Origin: an uncultured Flavobacteriaceae bacterium
GTDB taxonomy: Bacteria; Bacteroidota; Bacteroidia; Flavobacteriales; Flavobacteriaceae
Length of the DNA stretch: 64,000 bases
Direction: 5' to 3'
Assembly: GCA_937901915.1 (NCBI GenBank)
Contig: CALGUD010000148.1
Coordinates: forward strand, 1-64,000
Position numbers and translations under genes: made by a program. Of this stretch, positions 8,955 to 17,925 are shown piece after piece. The number at the start of each line of letters is the position of its first letter. Position 1 is the stretch's first letter. A model generated the notes under the pieces. That model searched no databases. It was not told the DNA's origin and saw nothing but the letters and a program-made list of their open reading frames with translations.

Positions 8955-9320
8955 TTATTCTTCTTCAGGAACAGGTGGTATAGCCTCTGACTCTGGGGTC
9001 ACTTCCAGAACTCCTTCAGTATCGGTTTCAGGTACAACATTTTCAATATCCTCACCTTCAAGTATTTTGGATTCTGAACTTGCTGAGCCGGTTTTTAAAG
9101 TCATATTAGACAAAAGGATCAAAACTATAAGTACAGTAGCTAATGTCCAGGTACTTTTATCTAAAAAGTCTCCTGTTTTCTTCACGCCACCAACTATTTG
9201 TTGTCCTCCTCCAAAAGATGAAGAGAGTCCGCCTCCCTTAGGGTTCTGCACCATAATCACCAGAACTAACAAAAATGCTACTATAAGAATAAGAATTAAA
9301 AAAATTGAAAATGTACTCAT
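8955..9320 (-). CDS. secG: Preprotein translocase subunit SecG
   Basis: Small inner-membrane subunit of the SecYEG channel. The 121-residue protein has the family pattern of two membrane helices (about 3-23 and 57-76) around a glycine-rich loop (VQNPKGGGLSSSFGGGQQ). The C-terminal ~40 residues form an acidic, proline-containing extension (ending AIPPVPEEE), which is often seen in Bacteroidota SecG. It is the last gene of the miaB-to-secG run, closed by a hairpin. The gap to the upstream TPR gene is only 10 bases, implying co-transcription. Confidence 0.93.
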   Translation of the reverse strand: MSTFSIFLILILIVAFLLVLVIMVQNPKGGGLSSSFGGGQQIVGGVKKTGDFLDKSTWTLATVLIVLILLSNMTLKTGSASSESKILEGEDIENVVPETDTEGVLEVTPESEAIPPVPEEE

Positions 9321-9330
9321 TTCTATATCA

Positions 9331-10512
9331 TTATTTTTGCTGTAATTCTTTTACAGCTTCAATTTGGTCTGCAAAGAAACTACTTTTTTCCGGATATTTC
9401 AAACTTAAAATTTTATATGCCTGAATAGCTTTTTTGAACTTTTTTTGTTCCAGGTAAACCCTTGCTAAAGTTTCTGTCATTAATTCACTTTTCTCAACAG
9501 TCCTTTCTTTTGCTAGATTATGCTTTGGCGTTTTCTCGGCAGCAGGGATAATCTTAGGTTTTTTTTCTATAAACTGTTCTATAAGTTTAAATTTGTTGTC
9601 TATTGAACTGTTTATAGGGGGCTTTATTTCACTTTTTTTCTCGGGCTCAATTTTTTCAACAGGTTCTCTGGATATTGGTTTCATAGCCGATAACTTAAGC
9701 CATTCACTAAAAGAATGCTTTTCACCTTGGTTAAAATCCAGGGGTTTGCCTATTTCCAGTTTAGTTTCGGGTTTTATTTCAGTTTTTTTAGATTTTGCTT
9801 CAACCTTTTTAAGCTTTACTTCAGTTTTTTCAGGTTTTACTGTCGCCGTATCAGGGTTAACCTGCGCGGTTTCGGGTTTTATTTCGGGAGTTTTATCTTC
9901 CAGAGCCGGCTCCTTAACATTTTTAACTTGATCTTCAGTGGGTTTCAGTTTTAAAAATGAATAATTCTTAATGGTTGGTTTAGGCTGAAACAAATACGGA
10001 TCCATAACTGCTTCCGAGTTAACGTTGTCAAAATCGAAGGAGGTTATTGGAGGTGTTTTTACCGTAACTTTAGCTTCTGTGGTTACACTTTTAGCTTCAG
10101 TAACAATTTCTTTTTTGTCAGAAGGGGTTTGTGATATTACTTTATGATCGAGTGCTTTTTGTTCTTCTGCGACTTTTTCAATTTTTTCTTCAGCTAAAAC
10201 TTCCTGGGCATTAACCTCAATATCGTATAATTCGGATATTTGTTTGGTTATTATTTCTGCTATTTTATTTTGATAAAATGTCTTTGAAGTAATGAATTCA
10301 AACAAAATAGACCTGTCTGTAGTGTATGCAGCGGTATGTTTTAATGCGTTGTTATATTTAAAGCTATCCTGATTTTTCAATGCTTTCAGATAGACAGCTT
10401 TTGCAGGTTGAAAAAAAGGATATTCTTCAATTATTTTTTTAATTGAATCAATATTCTCTTCTGTAACCTTTTCAGGCTTATTGAGTAAGTATGTAAAATC
10501 AGCTACATTCAT
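9331..10512 (-). CDS. TPR-containing protein with a lysine/glutamate/proline-rich linker
   Basis: A 393-residue protein with no signal peptide. The N-terminal ~100 residues form a conserved-looking helical domain (MNVADFTYLLNKPEKV...). A long low-complexity linker follows (about 130-330) with repeated Val/Ile-K-P-E-x-x-E/V-K units. The C-terminus is one or two tetratricopeptide-type repeats (TETLARVYLEQKKFKKAIQAYKILS). The product is probably cytoplasmic. It sits between lptE and secG, an order I associate with Flavobacteriaceae, so a role linked to envelope biogenesis is possible but inferred. The gene is in one transcription unit with lptE (3 bases apart). The exact function is unknown. Confidence 0.7.
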   Translation of the reverse strand: MNVADFTYLLNKPEKVTEENIDSIKKIIEEYPFFQPAKAVYLKALKNQDSFKYNNALKHTAAYTTDRSILFEFITSKTFYQNKIAEIITKQISELYDIEVNAQEVLAEEKIEKVAEEQKALDHKVISQTPSDKKEIVTEAKSVTTEAKVTVKTPPITSFDFDNVNSEAVMDPYLFQPKPTIKNYSFLKLKPTEDQVKNVKEPALEDKTPEIKPETAQVNPDTATVKPEKTEVKLKKVEAKSKKTEIKPETKLEIGKPLDFNQGEKHSFSEWLKLSAMKPISREPVEKIEPEKKSEIKPPINSSIDNKFKLIEQFIEKKPKIIPAAEKTPKHNLAKERTVEKSELMTETLARVYLEQKKFKKAIQAYKILSLKYPEKSSFFADQIEAVKELQQK

Positions 10513-10515
10513 TAA

Positions 10516-11007
10516 TTACCATTTTGCAAGCGTATCATTAAATATATCCTGAGTAATACGTTCAAAAATAACCTGGAAAGCTTCATCCCTCACCTGTGTT
10601 ATCTGTGTGGCCGCGGGAAAATCAAAAAAGAACGAATATCTTTTTTCAAAATCATTTTCTGAATTCCTATTGTCGTAAAATCTCAAATTCACACCGATTG
10701 TAAGACGGTTTTGTGCTGCTGTATTTTGCGCAGTGGCACTCATAGGGGCAATGTTATATTCTACTATTTCCCCTTCGTACAATAAATCGGCATTTGATGA
10801 GGTTAATGTTAAATTAGTTTGATTTTGGATCAAATCCTGCAAAGCAACTGTAAAAGCTCTGTCCAATCCGGGTTCATACAGAGGGGCAGTATACTGAAAA
10901 TTATTAACTTGAAATGATTCAGCGGTTGTACTTACTCCGGTAAACGAGTATACACCACATCCATTAATAGTTAAAATGCTTATAAGCACAAAAAAGAATT
11001 TCTTCAT
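10516..11007 (-). CDS. lptE: LptE-like outer-membrane lipoprotein (LPS assembly)
   Basis: Lipoprotein of about 164 residues, expected to plug the LptD barrel and help insert lipopolysaccharide into the outer membrane. The lipobox is visible in MKKFFFVLISILTINGCGVYSFTG. The start at 11007 puts the signal peptide at the N-terminus; an ATG 15 bases upstream is less likely. The mature part (FTVALQDLIQNQTNLTL, DLLYEGEIVEYNIAP) fits the 'LPS assembly lipoprotein LptE' family of Bacteroidota. It lies downstream of the sigma-54 activator gene, with a 135-base spacer that carries small hairpins. Confidence 0.8.
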   Translation of the reverse strand: MKKFFFVLISILTINGCGVYSFTGVSTTAESFQVNNFQYTAPLYEPGLDRAFTVALQDLIQNQTNLTLTSSNADLLYEGEIVEYNIAPMSATAQNTAAQNRLTIGVNLRFYDNRNSENDFEKRYSFFFDFPAATQITQVRDEAFQVIFERITQDIFNDTLAKW

Positions 11008-11142
11008 AGATTCAATTTTCATTTTTAATCCTCTCCTTAGTGTTCCGCTTCGGAGGATGTGAAACGTGGTTTAATTTCCCGACCCCTTGGTTACAAAAAG
11101 GGTCTAGAGCTACTCTAAATTTAACACTGCTTATTGAAAACA

Positions 11143-12408
11143 TTATAAATCGTACTGTTTTATTTTTCTGTATAAAGTTCGTTCGGATATACCGAGTTCA
11201 GCAGCAGCAGCTTTACGTTTTCCCCTGTTGCGTTCCAAAGCTTTTTTTATGAGTTCCAGTTCTTTATCATGAAGAGAGAGTCTTTCTTCTTCTTCAATTT
11301 CTTCTGCAAAATAATATTTATCTTCCTGAGTAGGGGGTTGGGCTACCACATGGGGTCGCTTCTCTGGTAAATTTAAAACTTCTAAAGTTTCATCATCGGG
11401 TTCGTAATCTGTGATGTTTTGGTCGCCGTAAATTTTTTTAATTAAAGTTTCCTGTTTTTCCTGGACTTCTTCGGTATTATCATTCCGCATAAGTTCCATG
11501 GTTAACTTTTTTAAATCATTAAGATCATTTTTCATGTCAAATAATACTTTATAAAGTATTTCCCTTTCATTACCGAAATCCCCATCAGACTTCCCATTTT
11601 TAATAATAGCCGGCAGGTTATTTTGTGCATCGGGTAAATAAGCACGTAAGGTTTCAATAGAAACCTCTCTGTTTTGTTCCAATACAGATATTTGCTCTGC
11701 TATATTTCGCAGTTGACGTATATTTCCCGGCCATCTATATCGTAAAAGTAAGTCAACGGCATCATCGTTTAACCTGATGGTAGGCATTTTATATTTCTGT
11801 GCGAAATCAGCAGCAAATTTTCTGAATAATAGATGAATATCTTCTTTTCTTTCACGCAATGGCGGAATAAGGATTTCAATAGTACTTAAACGGTAATAAA
11901 GGTCTTCTCTAAACTCTTCTTTTCTTATCGCATCAAACATATTCACATTTGTTGCAGCTACTATCCTTACATCTGTTTTCTGAACTTTTGAAGAGCCGAC
12001 TTTTATAAATTCACCGTTTTCCAATACCCTTAATAAACGTACCTGTGTTGTAAGTGGCAATTCACCTACTTCATCAAGAAAAATGGTACCTCCATTAGCT
12101 TCTTCAAAATAACCGTTACGTGTTTGGGTGGCTCCTGTAAAAGAACCTTTTTCGTGGCCGAAAAGCTCAGAATCTATTGTTCCCTCGGGAATCGCACCAC
12201 AGTTAACAGCAATGAATTTGCCATGTTTACGGTGCGAAAGTGAGTGTATGATTTTTGGAATAGCTTCTTTACCAACACCACTTTCCCCGGTTACTAAAAC
12301 TGAAATATCCGTAGGTGCTACCTGAATGGCTTTTTCAATGGCACGATTTAGTTTTACATCGTTACCAATGATTCCAAAACGTTGTTTTATGGCTTGAATT
12401 GATTCCAT
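11143..12408 (-). CDS. Sigma-54-dependent transcriptional activator without receiver domain
   Basis: A 421-residue enhancer-binding protein. An AAA+ core occupies about residues 10-250: Walker A GESGVGKE at 41-48, Walker B GGTIFLDE at 106-113, and the sigma-54 contact loop as GSFTGA (88-93) rather than the usual GAFTGA. An acidic, helix-rich linker of about 120 residues follows. A Fis-type helix-turn-helix closes the protein (AAAELGISERTLYRKIKQYDL). There is no N-terminal receiver, GAF or PAS domain, so its activity may be set by level or by the linker. It lies between miaB and lptE in a housekeeping run, a common Bacteroidota arrangement. Targets are not visible here. Confidence 0.9.
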   Translation of the reverse strand: MESIQAIKQRFGIIGNDVKLNRAIEKAIQVAPTDISVLVTGESGVGKEAIPKIIHSLSHRKHGKFIAVNCGAIPEGTIDSELFGHEKGSFTGATQTRNGYFEEANGGTIFLDEVGELPLTTQVRLLRVLENGEFIKVGSSKVQKTDVRIVAATNVNMFDAIRKEEFREDLYYRLSTIEILIPPLRERKEDIHLLFRKFAADFAQKYKMPTIRLNDDAVDLLLRYRWPGNIRQLRNIAEQISVLEQNREVSIETLRAYLPDAQNNLPAIIKNGKSDGDFGNEREILYKVLFDMKNDLNDLKKLTMELMRNDNTEEVQEKQETLIKKIYGDQNITDYEPDDETLEVLNLPEKRPHVVAQPPTQEDKYYFAEEIEEEERLSLHDKELELIKKALERNRGKRKAAAAELGISERTLYRKIKQYDL

Positions 12409-12458
12409 TAATCTTTATGTGTTCAAAAAGGTTTTTTTTATTTTTTTTTAACTCCGCC

Positions 12459-12497
12459 TTCATACTTCTAACTTCGTACTTCTAACTTCGTACTTCA
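12459..12497. repeat. Tandem 14-bp repeat, member of a dispersed intergenic family
   Basis: The unit ACTTCTAACTTCGT occurs at 12464-12477 and 12478-12491, with partial copies on both sides. The 16 bases 12474-12489 recur exactly, in inverted orientation, at 33717-33732. The repeat fills the gap between the sigma-54 activator gene and miaB, touching the miaB stop region. Confidence 0.75.
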
Positions 12498-13931
12498 TGA
12501 ATATCCTACAGCTTCACCCAAAAGTGTCGCAGCTGTACATTCATTAATCTTTACGTTAACAAATTCTCCTATTTTATAGTTTTCTTTTGGAAATACGACT
12601 ACTGTATTATACGAATTTCTACCCATCCAATGTTGATCCGATTTTTTAGAATTACCTTCAATGAGCACTTCTTCAATCTTACCAACATGTTCTTGGGTAC
12701 GGTATGCACTATGCTTTTGCTGTAAACTAATAATTTCTGCCAGTCTGCGTTTTTTTGTTTCCTCGGGTACATCGTCTTCCATTTTTCTTTCTGCAAGGGT
12801 ACCCGGCCTTTCAGAATACGTAAACATATATCCAAAATCATATTTTACATACTCCATTAAAGAAAGGGTGTCCTTGTGATCTTCTTCGGTTTCAGTAGGG
12901 AAACCAGTAATCATATCCTGTGAAATTGCACAGTTGGGAATAATTTTTCGTATATTATCTATCAGTTCAAAATATTCTTCACGAGTATGCAGGCGGTTCA
13001 TCTCTTTTAAGATACGGTTACTGCCGCTCTGAACAGGTAAGTGAATGTGCTTGCAAATATTTTTATATGCAGCCATTGTCTCAATAACATCTACAGTAAG
13101 GTCTTGCGGATTGGAAGTTGAAAACCGTATCCGCATTTTGGGATGGGCTTCTGCAATCATTGCCAATAATTTTGCAAAGCCTACTGCAGTAGCTTTTTGT
13201 ATATCGGTGGCATTCTCAAAATCTTTTTTAAGTCCGCCGCCATACCATAAATAACTATCAACATTTTGCCCCAGCAGGGTTATTTCTTTAAAACCACGGG
13301 ACCAAAGATTATCTACCTCTTCAAGTATGGACTGTGGATCACGGCTACGCTCACGTCCGCGGGTAAAAGGTACTACGCAAAACGTACACATATTATCGCA
13401 CCCCCTGGTAATAGATACATATGCGTTAACTCCGTTGCTATTTAAACGAACAGGGGCAACATCTCCATATGTTTCTTCTTTTGAAAGAATAACATTTACG
13501 GCATTTCTGCCTTCATCGATTTCACGGACAAGATTTGGCAGGTCTTTGTAGGCATCAGGCCCGACGACCATATCAACTATTTTTTCTTCTTCAAGGAATT
13601 TACTTTTTAGCCGTTCCGCCATACATCCTAAAACCCCTACTTTCATCCCGGGATTAATACGTTTAATCGCATTGAATTTTTCCAGGCGTTTGCGGACGGT
13701 TAGTTCAGCTTTTTCACGTATGGAGCAGGTGTTGATCAATACCAAATCTGCTTCCTCAAGATGCTGGGTAGTATTAAAACCTTCATTAGCAAGAATAGAA
13801 GCAACGATTTCGCTATCAGAAAAATTCATTTGACAACCATAGCTTTCAATATATAACTTACGCTTGCCTTCATTATCCTGTTTCAGGATAAGACTCTCTC
13901 CTTGTTTTTTCTCCTCAATAATCTTCTCCAT
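12495..13931 (-). CDS. miaB: tRNA-2-methylthio-N6-dimethylallyladenosine synthase
   Basis: Radical-SAM methylthiotransferase that adds the methylthio group to i6A37 in tRNAs reading UNN codons. The first iron-sulfur domain has the expected cysteines (IESYGCQMNFSDSE, LINTCSIREKAE, VGVLGCMAE). The radical-SAM cluster motif is RGCDNMCTFCVV. A C-terminal TRAM-like domain is present (about the last 60 residues, IEEVLIEGNSKKSD...). The start at 13931 (MEKIIEEKKQG) is preferred; an ATG 18 bases upstream is in frame but lies very close to the predicted transcription start. It is the first gene of the minus-strand run that leads to lptE and secG. Confidence 0.96.
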   Translation of the reverse strand: MEKIIEEKKQGESLILKQDNEGKRKLYIESYGCQMNFSDSEIVASILANEGFNTTQHLEEADLVLINTCSIREKAELTVRKRLEKFNAIKRINPGMKVGVLGCMAERLKSKFLEEEKIVDMVVGPDAYKDLPNLVREIDEGRNAVNVILSKEETYGDVAPVRLNSNGVNAYVSITRGCDNMCTFCVVPFTRGRERSRDPQSILEEVDNLWSRGFKEITLLGQNVDSYLWYGGGLKKDFENATDIQKATAVGFAKLLAMIAEAHPKMRIRFSTSNPQDLTVDVIETMAAYKNICKHIHLPVQSGSNRILKEMNRLHTREEYFELIDNIRKIIPNCAISQDMITGFPTETEEDHKDTLSLMEYVKYDFGYMFTYSERPGTLAERKMEDDVPEETKKRRLAEIISLQQKHSAYRTQEHVGKIEEVLIEGNSKKSDQHWMGRNSYNTVVVFPKENYKIGEFVNVKINECTAATLLGEAVGYS

Positions 13932-13968
13932 ATAATAAATAGAATGCAAAATTCAACTAATCAGGCTG

Positions 13969-14000
13969 CAAAGATAAAATTTTAAACGTAGAAGTGACAA
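13969..14000 (-). promoter_or_regulatory. Bacteroidota-type promoter of miaB
   Basis: On the minus strand, TTG at 14000-13998 is followed after 21 bases by TATCTTTG (13976-13969), matching the Bacteroidota pattern TTG-N19-21-TAnnTTTG. It is 37 bases before the preferred miaB start, in the divergent gap to the LVIVD lipoprotein gene. Confidence 0.65.
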
Positions 14001-14077
14001 ATTGTCATTTTAAATTTAACGCAACTTTTTGATAAAACCCGCATCTTAAGAAAAACAACTAATCAAAAAAAATAATT

Positions 14078-15322
14078 ATGAAAAGAAAAGCACTGTTGTC
14101 CCTGGCATTTTTCGGACTTTTATTTCTGTCATGTGATAAAAACGATGATGTAGATTACGAATTGGTTAATGTAGCCACACCTGAGTATATGGATCTCGAA
14201 GCGTTCAGGTCTTCAGTAGATATTACCGCTCCTGCTCAAATTAAAGAATCTGGTAAAATATATGTATATAATAACCTGGTTTTAGTTGGCGATGTGGGTT
14301 CAGGAATACATATTATTGACAACTCAAACCCTATTAACCCTCAGAAAGTAGCCTTTATAAAAATCAAGGCTAACAAGGATATGGAAGTGAAAGGGGATTA
14401 TTTATATGCCGACAGCTTAATGGATTTGGTTGTTTTTGATCTTTCCGATATTCAGAATATAAGTGAAGTTGCACGCTTGGAAGATGTATTTCCGGCATAT
14501 ATAGTAATTCCGTTTGATCAGGAAGTTGTTTTTGACTACAGTACTCAAAATCATAATCCTAACGATATTATCGTGGGTTGGGAGATTACCGAGGAAAGAA
14601 GAAAAATAGGGGAGACAAATACACATCCCGGCACTGATATGGTAGCTTTTGAGTCAGCCGCCGAAAGCTCTACAGGACAGGGTGGATCTCTGGCCAGGTT
14701 TAAAATAGTGAATGATTACTTGTATGCAGTTGATAGTCACAACATCAATATTTTTAATATCTCTAACCTTGAATCTCCGGAAAGTACAGGTAATGTTTTT
14801 GCTGGGTTTGATATTGAAACCATTTTTAACAGGGGAAATCATTTGTTTTTAGGAAGCATGAGAGGTATGTATATATATGATATCACATCACCTGCTTCAC
14901 CCGAATTTGTTTCGGAATTTCAACATGGCACTGCGTGCGACCCTGTTGTAGTTGATGATACCTATGCCTATATAACTTTGCGGGGAGGAAATTTTTGTGG
15001 AGCCTTAGACAGTAGCCTCCAAATAGTGGATATTACCAATCTTGAAAACCCCGAACTTACTGTTTCATATCCGATGGATAATCCCTATGGCCTTGGAATA
15101 AAAGATAATTTATTATTTATATGCGACGGTTCTTCCGGGCTCAAGGTTTATGATAAAACAAATGTAGAAGACCTGGAATTGTTGGATCATTTTACCGATA
15201 TTGATACATACGATGTGATTCCACTGGAAGAACGTTTACTAATGATCGGGGATAATGTTTTATTTCAATATGAGTATTCTGATGAAGGAATTGATCTATT
15301 AAGTCAGTTTTCTCTCCACTAA
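14078..15322 (+). CDS. LVIVD-repeat lipoprotein (beta-propeller-like)
   Basis: A 414-residue predicted lipoprotein (MKRKALLSLAFFGLLFLSCDK, lipobox Cys19). The mature part is made of LVIVD-type repeats, short beta units of the form ...IHIIDNSNPINPQKVAFI, MYIYDITSPASPEFVSEF and LQIVDITNLENPELTVSY, which are known to build propeller-like extracellular folds. The function of this family is unknown; surface or outer-membrane attachment is inferred from the lipobox. It is transcribed divergently from miaB and followed by a strong terminator, so it is probably monocistronic. Confidence 0.85.
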   Translation: MKRKALLSLAFFGLLFLSCDKNDDVDYELVNVATPEYMDLEAFRSSVDITAPAQIKESGKIYVYNNLVLVGDVGSGIHIIDNSNPINPQKVAFIKIKANKDMEVKGDYLYADSLMDLVVFDLSDIQNISEVARLEDVFPAYIVIPFDQEVVFDYSTQNHNPNDIIVGWEITEERRKIGETNTHPGTDMVAFESAAESSTGQGGSLARFKIVNDYLYAVDSHNINIFNISNLESPESTGNVFAGFDIETIFNRGNHLFLGSMRGMYIYDITSPASPEFVSEFQHGTACDPVVVDDTYAYITLRGGNFCGALDSSLQIVDITNLENPELTVSYPMDNPYGLGIKDNLLFICDGSSGLKVYDKTNVEDLELLDHFTDIDTYDVIPLEERLLMIGDNVLFQYEYSDEGIDLLSQFSLH

Positions 15323-15340
15323 AATATTTTTTTACTAGGT

Positions 15341-15372
15341 AAAACCACGCTCTCCGGTGTGGTTTTTTGGTT
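15341..15372 (+). terminator. Intrinsic terminator after the LVIVD lipoprotein gene
   Basis: AAAACCAC (15341-15348) pairs with GTGGTTTT (15359-15366) over a 10-base loop and is followed by a T-rich run. It lies 19 bases after the stop codon. Confidence 0.85.
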
Positions 15373-15412
15373 TTTAATAAGGTGCTTGTCCGCAAGTATT
15401 AAAAATCTTCTA

Positions 15413-15420
15413 TACTTTTG
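15413..15420 (+). promoter_or_regulatory. Candidate -7 box of topA
   Basis: TACTTTTG matches TAnnTTTG and lies 20 bases before the topA ATG. A TTG at 15386-15388 is spaced 24 bases away, slightly longer than usual, so the upstream element is uncertain. Confidence 0.5.
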
Positions 15421-15440
15421 TATTCAGAAAAAAAAATTAA

Positions 15441-17918
15441 ATGGCAAAGAATTTAGTAATTGTTGAGTCACCTGCAAAGGCAAAAACCATAGAAAAATTT
15501 TTAGGGAAAGACTTCCAGGTGGAGTCCAGTTACGGACATATAGCAGACCTTCCGTCAAAAGAGTTGGGGGTTGATGTAGATAAAGAATTTAAACCAAAAT
15601 ATGTAGTATCCTCTGATAAAAAAACAATAGTAAAAAAGTTAAAGGATTTAGCGAAGAATGCAGATGTAGTGTGGTTAGCAAGTGATGAAGACCGTGAGGG
15701 GGAGGCTATTGCATGGCATTTAGCCGAAACTTTAAAACTGGATAAAACCAAAACCAGGCGTATTGTATTCAATTCAATAACTAAAAAAGCAATTACAGCG
15801 GCAATAGAAAATCCACGGAGCATAGATTACAATCTTGTTAATGCACAACAAGCGAGAAGGGTTCTGGATCGTTTGGTGGGATATGAATTATCCCCCGTTT
15901 TATGGAAAAAAATAAAAACCGGACTTTCAGCAGGCAGGGTACAATCTGTAGCTGTACGGTTAATTGTAGAAAGGGAAAGAGAAATAAACGGTTTTAATCC
16001 GGAGGCTTCATTTAAAATAATTGCAGAGTTTAAGACAGGCGAAGGAAAAATATTTAAGGCAAAATTATCTCACTCTTTTAACACTAAAGCAGAGGCGAAA
16101 GCTTTTCTTGAAAAAAATGCATCTGCAATATTTAAAATAGCCGATTTAACCACAAAGCCTGCAAAAAAATCACCTGCAGCACCTTTTACAACATCAACAT
16201 TGCAACAGGAAGCATCCAGAAAGCTTTATTTTTCGGTAGCAAAAACCATGAATATGGCTCAGCGTTTATATGAAGCAGGGCTTATTACATACATGAGGAC
16301 AGACAGTGTAAATTTATCCTCGGAAGCTGTGGAGGCTGCGAAAGATGAAATAGTGAAATCTTACGGGAAAGAATTCAGTAAGCCCAGAAGTTTCACTATC
16401 AAATCCAAAGGAGCCCAGGAAGCACATGAGGCTATTCGTCCAACTGATATGTCCAGGCATTCAGTAACAATTGAGCGTGACCAGGCCAGATTGTATGAAC
16501 TCATCTGGAAAAGAACTTTAGCCTCTCAAATGAGTGATGCCGAACTGGAACGCACTAATGTAAAAATTGAAGCCAATAAACATAAAGAACTTTTTACGGC
16601 AAATGGAGAGGTCCTCAAATTTGAAGGTTTTCTGAAAGTATATCTTGAAGGGACTGATGAAGAAGATGAAGAACAAGAAGGGATGTTGCCGGAAATGAAA
16701 GTAGGCGAAGAAGTATTTAAAAATCATATTACAGCCACAGAAAGATTTACAAGGCCACCGTATCGTTATACGGAAGCCTCACTGGTTAAAAAACTGGAGG
16801 AGCTGGGTATTGGCCGCCCCTCTACATATGCACCCACTATATCAACCATTCAAAACAGGGGTTATATTGATAAAGGAATGGTAGAAGGTGTTGAAAGAAA
16901 ATATACGCAGTTAATACTTCAGGACCATCAAATAAAAGAAGCAGGACTTACCGAAACAGTCGGTTCTGATAAAGGAAAGTTAGTGCCTACAGATATAGGT
17001 ATGATAGTGAATGATTTTTTGGTGAATCATTTTTCATCAATACTGGATTATAATTTTACGGCAAAGGTAGAGCAGGATTTTGATAATATTGCTTCAGGGG
17101 AAGAAGACTGGACAAAAATGATTAAGGATTTTTATAAGGACTTTCATCCTAATGTAGTTAATGTAGAAGAAAATGCCGAGCGTGAAAGCGGTGAGCGTAT
17201 ACTTGGTAAAGACCCGGAATCGGGCAGGCAATTAAGCGTACGCTTGGGAAGATTTGGCCCTATGGTTCAAATAGGGACAGCTGATGAAGAAGAAAAACCT
17301 CAATTTGCAAGTTTACTGCCGGACCAGTCAATAGACTCTTTGACTTTTGAAGAAGCCCTGGAGCTTTTTAAATTACCAAAGCAATTAGGGGAATATGAAG
17401 GTGAACAAATAGAAGTGAATTCTGGTAGGTTTGGCCCCTACGTACGTTTTGCAGGTAAATTTATTTCCCTGGATAAGGGAGAGGATCTTTTTGAAGTAAC
17501 TTTTGAAAGAGCTGTGGAACTTATTAAGCAAAAACAAAAAGCCGATGCGCCAATAGCAACATATAAAGGGCTGGAAGTGAGTAAAGGCAAAGGCAGGTTT
17601 GGTCCTTTCATTAAATGGAATAACATGTTTATTAATGTAAACAAAAAGTATGATTTTGATAACCTTTCTCAAAACGATGTTGAAGAATTGATTGAATACA
17701 AATTGAAAAAGGACAAAGAAAAAGTTATCCATAATTGGGAAGAAGAAGGCATAAGGGTTGAGAAAGCAAGATGGGGAAGATCTAATATTATTAAAGGAAA
17801 AACTAAAATTGAATTATCAAAAGACATTGATGCTTCTGAATTAACGTTGGATGATGTGAAAGGGATCATTGAAAAACAAACTCCGAAAAAGAAATCTAAG
17901 GCAAAATCTAAAAAATAG
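15441..17918 (+). CDS. topA: DNA topoisomerase I (type IA)
   Basis: Relaxes negative supercoils through a transient 5'-phosphotyrosine break. The 825-residue protein has the TOPRIM start (MAKNLVIVESPAKAKTIEKF), the acidic triad region (SDEDREGEAIAWH), the catalytic tyrosine motif GLITYMRTDS, and RPSTYAPTISTIQNRGYI. Instead of zinc fingers, the C-terminus has repeated Topo_C-type units (SGRFGPYVRF, KGRFGPFIKW) and a lysine-rich tail, as is usual in Bacteroidota. The ureohydrolase-like gene starts 7 bases after the stop, so topA probably heads a transcript leading into the gld region. Confidence 0.97.
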   Translation: MAKNLVIVESPAKAKTIEKFLGKDFQVESSYGHIADLPSKELGVDVDKEFKPKYVVSSDKKTIVKKLKDLAKNADVVWLASDEDREGEAIAWHLAETLKLDKTKTRRIVFNSITKKAITAAIENPRSIDYNLVNAQQARRVLDRLVGYELSPVLWKKIKTGLSAGRVQSVAVRLIVEREREINGFNPEASFKIIAEFKTGEGKIFKAKLSHSFNTKAEAKAFLEKNASAIFKIADLTTKPAKKSPAAPFTTSTLQQEASRKLYFSVAKTMNMAQRLYEAGLITYMRTDSVNLSSEAVEAAKDEIVKSYGKEFSKPRSFTIKSKGAQEAHEAIRPTDMSRHSVTIERDQARLYELIWKRTLASQMSDAELERTNVKIEANKHKELFTANGEVLKFEGFLKVYLEGTDEEDEEQEGMLPEMKVGEEVFKNHITATERFTRPPYRYTEASLVKKLEELGIGRPSTYAPTISTIQNRGYIDKGMVEGVERKYTQLILQDHQIKEAGLTETVGSDKGKLVPTDIGMIVNDFLVNHFSSILDYNFTAKVEQDFDNIASGEEDWTKMIKDFYKDFHPNVVNVEENAERESGERILGKDPESGRQLSVRLGRFGPMVQIGTADEEEKPQFASLLPDQSIDSLTFEEALELFKLPKQLGEYEGEQIEVNSGRFGPYVRFAGKFISLDKGEDLFEVTFERAVELIKQKQKADAPIATYKGLEVSKGKGRFGPFIKWNNMFINVNKKYDFDNLSQNDVEELIEYKLKKDKEKVIHNWEEEGIRVEKARWGRSNIIKGKTKIELSKDIDASELTLDDVKGIIEKQTPKKKSKAKSKK

Positions 17919-17925
17919 ATAATAA

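Noticed and set aside
8902..9345. 147-codon plus-strand ORF
   Set aside because: It is antisense to secG, a well-supported gene, and includes the terminator hairpin.
9593..9931. 112-codon plus-strand ORF
   Set aside because: It is the mirror of the Lys/Glu/Pro-rich linker of the TPR gene; low-complexity coding often leaves the opposite frame open.
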